Assembly (NCBI GenBank): GCA_947372235.1
Contig: CANBSW010000019.1
Span: forward strand, 1 to 41,024
DNA: 41,024 nucleotides
Reading direction: 5' to 3'
From: Chitinophagaceae bacterium
GTDB taxonomy: Bacteria; Bacteroidota; Bacteroidia; Chitinophagales; Chitinophagaceae
Positions 33,900 to 41,024 of the stretch are shown piece by piece. Positions within the stretch are counted from its first letter, which is position 1, and every line of letters starts with the position of its first letter. A model generated the notes under the pieces. That model saw nothing but the letters and a program-made list of their open reading frames with translations. It made no database searches and was not told where the DNA came from. Position numbers and translations under genes: made by a program.

Positions 33900-34676
33900 A
33901 TGCAAAACACTGAGGATAGTTTTTTACGGTTGGTCAAGATCATGGATGAGTTACGTGAACAGTGTCCATGGGATAAAAAACAAACCATTCATACGCTTCG
34001 CCCATTAACGCTTGAAGAAACCTACGAACTGGCAGATGCTATCACCGATAACGACTGGAAGGGCATCAAAGAAGAATTGGGCGACCTGATGCTGCACATT
34101 CTGTTCTATGCAAAAATTGGCTCTGAACAAAAACAGTTTGAATTATCTGAAGTGATCAATGGCATCTGCGAAAAACTCATTTTCCGTCACCCACATATTT
34201 ATGGCGATGTAAAAGTAGCCGATGAAGAAGAAGTAAAAAGAAACTGGGAAAAGCTGAAGATGAAAGAAGGGAAGAAATCGGTTCTTGGTGGTGTTCCACC
34301 CTCACTTCCTGCGATGGTAAAAGCCACCCGTATTCAGGAAAAAGCCAAACAGGTAGGGTTTGAATGGGATAATAAAGAAGACGTTTGGAAGAAAGTAGAA
34401 GAAGAGATAGGAGAGTTGAAAGAAGCCATAGAACTCAATTCGCAGGAGAAGATTGAGGAGGAATTTGGGGATGTTTTGTTCAGCATGATAAATTATGCAC
34501 GGTTTTTGCAGGTAGATGCGGAAGGGGTTTTGGAAAAGACCAATAAAAAATTCATCTATCGCTTTCAAAAGATGGAAGAAATTGCTGTAGAACGGGGAAC
34601 AAAGCTGGAGAATCTCTCGCTCACAGAAATGGATGCCATCTGGAATGAAGTGAAAAAGCAAACTGCCAATACTTGA
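33900..34676 (+). CDS. mazG: Nucleoside triphosphate pyrophosphohydrolase
   Basis: 258 residues, two tandem MazG domains as in E. coli. Metal-binding helices: LEETYELADAI with EELGDLMLHI in the first half, and EEEIGELKEAI with EEFGDVLFSMI in the second. CPWDKKQTIHTLRP at 22-35 is the conserved N-terminal block. It hydrolyses (d)NTPs to NMP and PPi and is linked to house-cleaning and (p)ppGpp/toxin control. Its stop overlaps the next gene's TTG by four bases (TTGA). Confidence 0.95.
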   Translation: MQNTEDSFLRLVKIMDELREQCPWDKKQTIHTLRPLTLEETYELADAITDNDWKGIKEELGDLMLHILFYAKIGSEQKQFELSEVINGICEKLIFRHPHIYGDVKVADEEEVKRNWEKLKMKEGKKSVLGGVPPSLPAMVKATRIQEKAKQVGFEWDNKEDVWKKVEEEIGELKEAIELNSQEKIEEEFGDVLFSMINYARFLQVDAEGVLEKTNKKFIYRFQKMEEIAVERGTKLENLSLTEMDAIWNEVKKQTANT

Positions 34677-37600
34677 TCCATTCATTACGACAAGCGGCTT
34701 ATAAACACGGTTACCTCATCATTACGGCTGCATGGCTGTATACGATCTCATTTATATTCATCAACTACTGGAGTTATCACTCAACTCCTCAAAAAGTAAA
34801 AGGTAAATTAGAACAACGCCTTCAACAGCAGGAAAAAAAGTTTGAAGTAGTTGCCGGTGATACTGCTTTCCTCAGGTCACTCATTCGTCAGGATATACAA
34901 ATTGCCGATCCATTTAACGGTGAGATCGGTTTATTCATTTATCGCCACGAATCTGATAACGTCACACTCTCACTTGTTTACTGGAATACCAACCGTATGT
35001 ACATGAATACGGAGGAACTATCACGAAAAGAGGGTAGTTTTTTTATCGAGAACCAGAATGGCGAATTTGAACTGATCAGAAAAGAAGTGGTATTAAAAGG
35101 TAACAGGCTTTCAGTATTTGCCATGCTGCCCGTTCGTTGGTCTTATTTTATGGAGAACAAATATCTCCATACAGAATTTGCAGGATATAGCGGAATCAAT
35201 GAACAATACGAGATCAGTGAAGATGCATCTGCTATTCGGGTTCTTAATTCGGCAGGCAAAACCCTGTTCAGCATCAAACTGAAACCCGGAAAATCATTTA
35301 TCTCTTATGATGCAATCACTATCATTCTTCGGGTAATTGCTATTATTCTGTTGTTGGTTTTTTTGCATTCAATTGCCATTGAGTTGGCAGGCAGGTACAA
35401 TTTTAAAACAGGATTTAGTTTTTTACTATTGTCGGTACTGTTTCTTCGGATCGTTGCTTACTGGTTCCCATTTCCGTTCGATTTCAGCAAATTGCCCCTT
35501 TTCGATCCATCTATTTATGCTTCCAATCTTCTACATCCCTCATTGGGCGATCTTTTGGTGAATGCGATATTATTATTCTGGCTGGTAAGTTTTTATAAAA
35601 CACATACTGATCATAGGCCATGGTTTCATTTTCCATTGCCGGGTAAGCTGTATCATTATCTCAGCCTGTTGTTACTTAGTATCATATGTTTCCTGCTGGC
35701 AGGTGTTATCCTTAGTTTAGTAAAAGATTCAAAGATCCCGTTTGATGTTACCAATTTCTTTGGGTTAACCATTTATAGTGTTGTCAGTTTTGTCATACTC
35801 TGTTTTCTTGTTCTTTCTTTTTTTCATTTCTCACAAATTTTGTTGCAGCCGGCTGTAAAAACAAAGCTACCAGTGTATATACAATGTCTGGCCATTGCTT
35901 TGTATGGATTTGCATACATAGTTCTGTTTGTGTCTAATGCAGAAACTCCTGTTTACCTTTTGGTATTGGTATGGCTATTATGTTATGTTCTTTTATTGAA
36001 CAGTCGTAAAAAAGATCTTGACACGCCCTTACTCAAATCTTCTTTTTTTATTTTTTGGGTGATGTTATTTGCCATGTCTATAGCATCTATGGTTATTTAC
36101 CAGAACAGTATTGTTGAATTTGAACAGCGTAAACGTATCGCCGAAAAACTGGCTCTGCAAACAGATCCTTCAGGAGAAAATCTGCTGAATATAGCCGCAA
36201 CCAATTTTGACGATAAATTTCTGGCAGGTAATTTTCATCGGCTTTCAGAAAATGAGTTTCCGAATAAATATATCAAAGACAGTTTGGTTAACCAGAACTT
36301 TTCCGGTTATCTCAATAAGTATGATACAAGAATTTATACATACGATAGCCTCTACCGGCCGTTGTTTAATGAGGATTCGTCCAGCTTTGCTTCTATCAAA
36401 ACCATTATTCTGAATCAGGCAAAACAAACGGTGATCCCTGATCTGTTCAGTTATGAAAATTCGGTGGACGGATTCAGTTATGTTTATCAAAAGGTTATCA
36501 AAAAAGATGCAACGGTACTGGGCTATATGTTTGTTACGATCAAATCAAAACGTTACAAAAGCGAAGCCTTATACCCGGAATTGTTTAACCAGGTACAGGA
36601 TGTGGCATCAGATCTCAATACAAATTATGCCTATGCTGTATATACCAAAGGGAGAATGATCAACCATTTCAATACATACAGTTTCCCATCTGTATTGGAA
36701 CCCAAAAAATTATCTGAGTTTGAGTATTCCTATAAAAAAGCCGGCGATTATAACGAGCTGTGGTATAACAATGGCAATAACAAACAGGTATTGGTGGTGA
36801 AACGAAATACCGGTTTTATTGAAGCAGTTACATTGTTCGCTTATTTGTTTTGTTCCTTTTTATGTATCATACTGCTATTCCATCTTGGGAATTATTTACT
36901 GATGGCAAGGTTTAAGTGGGAGCCACTCAAACAAATGCTTCGCCTAAATATCCGGTCACAAATACAGGCTACGATTATTTTTTTGAGTGTATTCTCTTTT
37001 CTTGTGATAGGAATTGCCACTATCTCATTCTTTATTCTTCGCTTTAACCGAAACAATGAAGAGCGTCTTTCCAAATCAATTCAGGTAATGGCCAATGAAG
37101 TGAATACAAAAATGAATTCACTCAAAGCATTTGATGATATTCCCGATAATCCCGGAATTAAAACGGGATTGGAAAAAACCATCGCCGAAATTTCGGATCT
37201 GCATAATGTAGACATCAATTATTACAATCTTAAAGGGGGGTTGGTAATCTCCACCCAGCCTTATATTTATAACAAACATTTACTCAGTTCCAATATGGAA
37301 CCGGTGGCTTTCCGTGCATTGCAGAATGGGCATAGTATCCGGTTCCTTCAATCAGAAACCATTGGCAGTTTTCAATACCTCAGTATCTATGTTCCATTAA
37401 CGGATGATAGTGGAAATAATTATGCCTATCTCAATATTCCCTATCTCAATTCTCAAAATGAATTGAACCAGGAGATCTCCGGATTTTTGGCCACATTGAT
37501 CAACCTGAATGCATTTATCTTTTTGATTGCCGGTGCGATTGCTTTCTTTTTAACCAGTAGAATAACTGCATCCTTTCATCTCATCGGACAAAAAATGCAG

Positions 37601-38401
37601 GAAATGAATCTTGGCCAGATCAATGAGGTGATCGAATGGAACCGAAATGATGAGATCGGTATGTTGGTTGATGAATACAATAAGATGGTAAAGAAACTGG
37701 AAGTAAGCGCCCACGCCCTCGCACAAAGCGAAAGGGAAGGAGCCTGGCGTGAAATGGCACGGCAGGTAGCACATGAAATCAAAAATCCGTTAACCCCAAT
37801 GAAACTCAGCATTCAATATCTGCAGAATGCTATTCAAAAAGGTGCACCTAATGTAAAGGAATTGTCTGAAAACATGGCGTTAACATTGATTGAGCAGATT
37901 GATCAGCTTTCAAAAATTGCCGGCGATTTTTCGCAGTTCGCCAATATTGGCAATGCACGTATGGAAGAATTTGATATTACCGAAGTTCTATCCTCTCTCA
38001 TTCATTTATACAGTACCAATCCCCGTATTCATATCGAATGGTATCGGGAAGAAGGTAAATACATGATCTATTCCGATAAAGTACAGATGAACCGTTTATT
38101 TACCAATTTGCTATTGAATGCCCTTGAAGCAAATACCAATCCTGAAGCTATTGTAAACATTATACTATCTCAGAAAAATGAAGAGGGAATGGTCACAATT
38201 TCGCTGAAAGATGAATCCGGAGGCATACCCGCAGAAATGAAAGAAAATATCTTCACCCCAAATTTTACCACGAAATCATCCGGTACTGGTCTTGGCCTGG
38301 CTATCTGTAAAGGCATCGTTGAAAAAGCCAACGGCCATATCTGGTTCGAATCTGACGAAGGGGTGGGAACAACTTTTTTTATTACGCTGCCGATGGCGTG
38401 A
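34673..38401 (+). CDS. Very large multi-span sensor histidine kinase (1242 aa, NtrY-like transmitter)
   Basis: Starts at TTG 34673, overlapping the mazG stop (TTGA); no ATG precedes the first membrane helix. Order: membrane helix ~14-32; extracytoplasmic domain to ~215; a block of about eight helices (~216-480); a second extracytoplasmic domain (~480-715); helices ~716-742 and ~761-789; a third sensor loop (~790-935); helix ~936-960; HAMP (~960-1012); HisKA with phosphoacceptor His1034 (ARQVAHEIKNPLTPMKLSIQ); HATPase (NLLLNALEAN, DESGGIP, GTGLGLAICKGI). The transmitter is NtrY/AtoS-like; the sensor part is unusual. No regulator adjoins it. Ligand unknown. Confidence 0.9.
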   Translation: MIHSLRQAAYKHGYLIITAAWLYTISFIFINYWSYHSTPQKVKGKLEQRLQQQEKKFEVVAGDTAFLRSLIRQDIQIADPFNGEIGLFIYRHESDNVTLSLVYWNTNRMYMNTEELSRKEGSFFIENQNGEFELIRKEVVLKGNRLSVFAMLPVRWSYFMENKYLHTEFAGYSGINEQYEISEDASAIRVLNSAGKTLFSIKLKPGKSFISYDAITIILRVIAIILLLVFLHSIAIELAGRYNFKTGFSFLLLSVLFLRIVAYWFPFPFDFSKLPLFDPSIYASNLLHPSLGDLLVNAILLFWLVSFYKTHTDHRPWFHFPLPGKLYHYLSLLLLSIICFLLAGVILSLVKDSKIPFDVTNFFGLTIYSVVSFVILCFLVLSFFHFSQILLQPAVKTKLPVYIQCLAIALYGFAYIVLFVSNAETPVYLLVLVWLLCYVLLLNSRKKDLDTPLLKSSFFIFWVMLFAMSIASMVIYQNSIVEFEQRKRIAEKLALQTDPSGENLLNIAATNFDDKFLAGNFHRLSENEFPNKYIKDSLVNQNFSGYLNKYDTRIYTYDSLYRPLFNEDSSSFASIKTIILNQAKQTVIPDLFSYENSVDGFSYVYQKVIKKDATVLGYMFVTIKSKRYKSEALYPELFNQVQDVASDLNTNYAYAVYTKGRMINHFNTYSFPSVLEPKKLSEFEYSYKKAGDYNELWYNNGNNKQVLVVKRNTGFIEAVTLFAYLFCSFLCIILLFHLGNYLLMARFKWEPLKQMLRLNIRSQIQATIIFLSVFSFLVIGIATISFFILRFNRNNEERLSKSIQVMANEVNTKMNSLKAFDDIPDNPGIKTGLEKTIAEISDLHNVDINYYNLKGGLVISTQPYIYNKHLLSSNMEPVAFRALQNGHSIRFLQSETIGSFQYLSIYVPLTDDSGNNYAYLNIPYLNSQNELNQEISGFLATLINLNAFIFLIAGAIAFFLTSRITASFHLIGQKMQEMNLGQINEVIEWNRNDEIGMLVDEYNKMVKKLEVSAHALAQSEREGAWREMARQVAHEIKNPLTPMKLSIQYLQNAIQKGAPNVKELSENMALTLIEQIDQLSKIAGDFSQFANIGNARMEEFDITEVLSSLIHLYSTNPRIHIEWYREEGKYMIYSDKVQMNRLFTNLLLNALEANTNPEAIVNIILSQKNEEGMVTISLKDESGGIPAEMKENIFTPNFTTKSSGTGLGLAICKGIVEKANGHIWFESDEGVGTTFFITLPMA

Positions 38402-38407
38402 GGGAAT

Positions 38408-38431
38408 AGATGAATATTTCATCATTCATCT
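38408..38431. repeat. Short palindrome between convergent kinase and PolX genes
   Basis: AGATGAAT (38408-38415) pairs with ATTCATCT (38424-38431) in a 32-base gap between stop codons. Read on the minus strand it shares TGAACAGATGAAT with the outer arm of the element at 10456-10472. It may be a degenerate copy of that family or a weak bidirectional terminator. Confidence 0.5.
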
Positions 38432-38433
38432 GT

Positions 38434-40113
38434 TCACCCCGGTTTTTTCAACTTCTGTAATTGTACAAACTTCTCAAACTGTGCCAAAGAAAAGCTACTC
38501 AAATTCCTCTCCTTCGTTAACCCTGCTTTTTGCGCAACAAGAACACCGTATTTGCAATCCGAATAACCATCAACCGAGTGTGCATCCGGGTCAATCGAGA
38601 TAAGTACATTCTTTTCAAGAGCAAGATCAATCCAACGCCAGTCAATATCCAATCTTCTGGGGTGTGCATTTAATTCAATAACTACATTATTGTCCGCGCA
38701 GGCATCTATAATGCGTTTGTGGTCTACAGGGTATCCGTTCCTGCTAAGTAATAGCCTTCCCGTCATATGCCCCAGAATCGACGTAAAAGGGTTCTCAATG
38801 GCATTCATCAAACGCATCATGGCTTTTTCCTCATTCATTTTGAGGTTTGAGTGAACAGATGCGATCACAATATCAAAACTACCCAGTACTTCTTTGCTAT
38901 AATCCAGATTACCATCATTCAGGATATCGCTCTCAATGCTTTTGAATATTTTAAAAGGTGCCAGCTTTGCATTCAACTCATCTATTTGTTGGTGTTGCGC
39001 CCGTATCCGCTCTTCATTTAACCCATTGGCATAGAATGCAGTCTTTGAGTGGTCGCTGATCACCAGGTATTCCAGCCCCTGAGTTATGGCTGCATTGGCC
39101 ATTTGCTCCAGAGTATTCACACCATCGCTCCAGTTACTATGGCTGTGAATAATGCCTTTGATATCTGTTGGTTGAATAACGTCCGCTAACTTTCCAGCTT
39201 TGGCCAGGGCTATCGTTCCTGCTTTCTCGCGTTGAAAAGAGGGGATGGGATGACTATTTACAGAGGCAAAGATCTCAGCTTCATCTGCATAAGATTTATT
39301 GTTATCCCATTTAGCTTGGGTTTGCCATGAGCTTAAAAATTCCTCGCTGCAGGATGTTTCAAATAGTTTCTTTTGAAAAAGATCCAATGAAGTAGTATAA
39401 AAACCAAGTGTTACATTTTCTTTTCCTTTGAAAGAAATATAATCACCCGCTTCGGCAACCACAGCAAACTCATTCGTGATAAAAAAATCTTTTAGCTGAT
39501 CCGTTGACAGGGTAGTAACCCATTCAGCAGTATTGATAATTTCCAACTGTCTTTTAAATTCTCCTGTAACTGCAAACTGTTTTTCAGCAAACGAAGTTTT
39601 GAAAGTGTTTTCTGCAGTGGCTACAAAAGTTTCCATCTGTTGGTACAGATAACTTCCGAGCGAATTGAAATAAAACTCGATCGCTTCCTTAATATTCTTC
39701 TGCGTTTTTTCGCCAAAACCCTTGTACAAAGTGAGGCGGTTTTCGTTGCACGCATACAGCAATTCTCCCAGTGATTCTATCTCCAGCTCCTTCCAAATGG
39801 TCGAAATCTTCTTTGGGCCAATCCCCTTAATCCCCAACATTTCTATTATTCCAGGAGGTGTTTTCTCCAGATATTCATTCAATAAACTGAGTTGCCCCGT
39901 CTCAAATTGCTCAATAATTTTTTTACCGATGGCATCCCCGATACCTCTGATCGCGAATATTTTTTCGGCAGGTAGCTCTGATAATGGAGCTGGTAATTTA
40001 TCAATAGTGAATGCAGCAGATGCATACGACTTTGCTTTAAAACTATTGTCACCATGTATATCCATTAACTTGGATAATAATGAGAAGTTCTCGGCTATTG
40101 CATAATTGTCCAT
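38434..40113 (-). CDS. polX: PolX-like protein: intact PHP phosphoesterase, degenerate polymerase site
   Basis: 559 residues, near the usual PolX length. N-terminal helix-hairpin-helix DNA-binding region (AIRGIGDAIGKKI at 54-66; IKGIGPKKI, 95-103). The C-terminal PHP domain is intact, with metal ligands in HSHSNWSDG (323-331), SDH (353-355), ESD (394-396), SVHS (419-422), LGHMTGR, ELNAHP and DPDAHS. The polymerase palm is altered: where B. subtilis-type PolX has G-S-x-R-R...G-D-x-D, this protein has GEFKRQLEIINTAEWVT (184-200), so both Asp are replaced (NTAE at 194-197), and the third Asp strand reads VTLGFY. It is therefore predicted to lack polymerase activity and act as a DNA 3'-5' exonuclease or other phosphoesterase. 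Single gene, minus strand. Confidence 0.92.
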   Translation of the reverse strand: MDNYAIAENFSLLSKLMDIHGDNSFKAKSYASAAFTIDKLPAPLSELPAEKIFAIRGIGDAIGKKIIEQFETGQLSLLNEYLEKTPPGIIEMLGIKGIGPKKISTIWKELEIESLGELLYACNENRLTLYKGFGEKTQKNIKEAIEFYFNSLGSYLYQQMETFVATAENTFKTSFAEKQFAVTGEFKRQLEIINTAEWVTTLSTDQLKDFFITNEFAVVAEAGDYISFKGKENVTLGFYTTSLDLFQKKLFETSCSEEFLSSWQTQAKWDNNKSYADEAEIFASVNSHPIPSFQREKAGTIALAKAGKLADVIQPTDIKGIIHSHSNWSDGVNTLEQMANAAITQGLEYLVISDHSKTAFYANGLNEERIRAQHQQIDELNAKLAPFKIFKSIESDILNDGNLDYSKEVLGSFDIVIASVHSNLKMNEEKAMMRLMNAIENPFTSILGHMTGRLLLSRNGYPVDHKRIIDACADNNVVIELNAHPRRLDIDWRWIDLALEKNVLISIDPDAHSVDGYSDCKYGVLVAQKAGLTKERNLSSFSLAQFEKFVQLQKLKKPG

Positions 40114-40145
40114 ATCCTTACTGGTATTAGCTTTGAAGGTATGAA

Positions 40146-40174
40146 ATAAAAAAGTCCCGGAAGATCCGGGACTT
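40146..40174 (-). terminator. Terminator of the histone-like gene
   Basis: AAGTCCCGGA (40152-40161), three-base loop, TCCGGGACTT (40165-40174); on the minus strand the stem is followed by a T run. It lies about 35 bases after the histone-like stop codon and immediately before the PolX gene. Confidence 0.9.
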
Positions 40175-40207
40175 AAATCTATTTCTGCTTGAGAAATAAG
40201 AAGGCTA

Positions 40208-40402
40208 CTATTTTTTAGCGGCTTTCTTAGCAGCTTTTTTAGGAGCAGCTTTCTTAGCAGCTTTTTTAGGAGCAGCTTTTTTAGCAGCTTTTTTAGGAGC
40301 AGCTTTTTTAGCAGCTTTTTTAGGAGCAGCTTTTTTTACAGCTTTTTTAGGAGCAGCTTTTTTAGCGGCTTTTTTAGGAGCGGCTTTTTTTGCAGTTGCC
40401 AT
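40208..40402 (-). CDS. Histone-H1-like Lys/Ala/Pro repeat protein (64 aa)
   Basis: After MATA the whole protein is six nonapeptides of the form KKAAPKKAA (one with V) and a KKAAKK end: only K, A, P and V plus the initiator and T. It is strongly basic and unlikely to fold alone. Such proteins resemble the C-terminal tail of histone H1 and the AlgP/Hc1-type and Bacteroidota 'histone H1-like' proteins that bind and compact DNA. The gene has its own promoter and terminator and lies next to ribosomal protein genes, so it should be well expressed. The 27-bp tandem repeat in DNA is prone to copy-number change. Confidence 0.88.
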   Translation of the reverse strand: MATAKKAAPKKAAKKAAPKKAVKKAAPKKAAKKAAPKKAAKKAAPKKAAKKAAPKKAAKKAAKK

Positions 40403-40434
40403 GTTTTTTTAGATTTAATGGTTAGTTAATACAT

Positions 40435-40464
40435 TAAAAGTAAAAACTTATTTGGAACTACAAA
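40435..40464 (-). promoter_or_regulatory. Promoter of the histone-like gene
   Basis: Minus strand: TTTG (40461-40464), 18 bases, then TACTTTTA (40435-40442), one base off TAnnTTTG. Located about 30 bases upstream of the ATG at 40402. Confidence 0.55.
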
Positions 40465-40473
40465 AAAATATTT

Positions 40474-40740
40474 TTATGCAGACAGTTCTACCGGTTTTAC
40501 GGAGATGGTTGTTTTGTCGTTTTTACCTTTCTTATATTCTACTAAACCATCGGTTAAAGCGAATAAAGTAAAGTCAGTTCCAACACCAACATTTTTACCG
40601 GGATGGTAAACTGTTCCTCTCTGACGAACAATGATGTTACCAGAGAAAGCTGGCTGTCCACCATAGATCTTAACACCTAAACGTTTGCTTTGTGAATCAC
40701 GCCCGTTCTTTACGGAACCTTCACCTTTTTTGTGTGCCAT
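40474..40740 (-). CDS. rpmA: 50S ribosomal protein L27
   Basis: 88 residues, usual length. [21 protein letters not shown]-terminus, then [22 protein letters not shown], the conserved L27 core. The N-terminal tail reaches the peptidyl-transferase centre. It follows rplU in the usual rplU-rpmA order, 77 bases apart. Confidence 0.98.
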   Translation of the reverse strand: MAHKKGEGSVKNGRDSQSKRLGVKIYGGQPAFSGNIIVRQRGTVYHPGKNVGVGTDFTLFALTDGLVEYKKGKNDKTTISVKPVELSA

Positions 40741-40817
40741 AGTTCTTTGTTTTAAAAACTAAATCATAAATAAGAAGAACAACTCTTCTGCATCTACTCA
40801 TTAATCGTTAGCGCTTA

Positions 40818-41024
40818 TTAAGCGATACTTTCAATTTTAATTCTCGTATAATGGGTTCTGTGACCATGCTTCTTACGGAAGCCCTTTCTTCTTTTCATTT
40901 TAAAGGCGATCACTTTGTCACCCTGTACAAGGTCGCTGATAATTTCTGCTTTCACAGTTGCCTTTACAGCACTGCCCACAGAAATAGCTCCACTGTTGTC
41001 TGTAAACAACACTTCGCTAAATTC
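40818..41024 (-). CDS. rplU: 50S ribosomal protein L21 (5' end outside window)
   Basis: The C-terminal 68 codons only; the frame is open to the right edge of the window and begins EFSEVLFTDN. KATVKAEIISDLVQGDKVIAF and the basic end KMKRRKGFRKKHGHRTHYTR are the L21 signature. Binds 23S rRNA. Confidence 0.95.
   Translation of the reverse strand, partial: EFSEVLFTDNSGAISVGSAVKATVKAEIISDLVQGDKVIAFKMKRRKGFRKKHGHRTHYTRIKIESIA

Overview
The window looks like chromosomal DNA from a Bacteroidota bacterium, most probably of the Chitinophagaceae/Sphingobacteriia type. The evidence is a type IX secretion C-terminal sorting domain, a SusE/F-like lipoprotein, DUF3667, a macroglobulin/TonB-plug protein, promoters of the form TTTG-(18-19)-TAnnTTTG, AT-rich spacers and weak Shine-Dalgarno sites. 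No phage, integrase, transposase or CRISPR array is visible. All names come from reading translations by eye; no database search was run.

Layout. 1-3.3 kb: 3' part of a giant secreted repeat protein (72-residue Ig-like tandem repeats, Asp-rich patch, T9SS tail) and its terminator. 4-7.9 kb: signalling cluster with a lone LuxR-type HTH, a histidine kinase whose N-terminus matches the plant ethylene-receptor sensor (Asp/Tyr/Ile-Pro/Cys/His at ETR1 spacing), its NarL-type response regulator and a GAF histidine kinase. 8.2-10.5 kb: orphan SusE-like lipoprotein, single-domain receiver, small membrane protein. 10.6-14.6 kb: rocD (minus), a serine beta-lactamase-like hydrolase, a GT2 glycosyltransferase and a small membrane protein, with palindromic spacer elements. 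14.6-15.1 kb: tRNA-Gly(GCC) and tRNA-Leu(UAA), each with a terminator. 15.4-17.7 kb: a 732-residue protein of no recognised family. 18-21.7 kb: pantothenate/CoA block, panC-panB (minus) divergent from coaBC-SDR (plus). 22-26.3 kb: macroglobulin/plug protein (minus) and an exported GH29 alpha-L-fucosidase bracketed by two copies of one palindromic element. 26.4-31.7 kb: divergent receiver plus a tight four-gene operon of a GNAT/autoinducer-synthase-like protein, an ICMT-like membrane methyltransferase, a 7TM-DISM histidine kinase and a receiver-kinase hybrid. 31.8-41 kb: YD-repeat-like secreted protein, DUF3667 protein, mazG, a 1242-residue histidine kinase, a PolX/PHP protein with a degenerate polymerase site, a histone-H1-like Lys/Ala/Pro repeat protein, rpmA and the 3' end of rplU.

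The strongest candidates for something undescribed are: (a) the 26977-31747 operon, which reads like make-a-signal, methylate-it, sense-it, respond; (b) the ethylene-receptor-like kinase with its regulator and the nearby receiver-less HTH paralogue; (c) the 732-residue helix/beta/helix protein beside the tRNA pair; (d) the habit of palindromic elements to sit exactly at gene ends, in two cases supplying stop codons. Five histidine kinases and four regulator-type proteins in 41 kb is a dense signalling complement.
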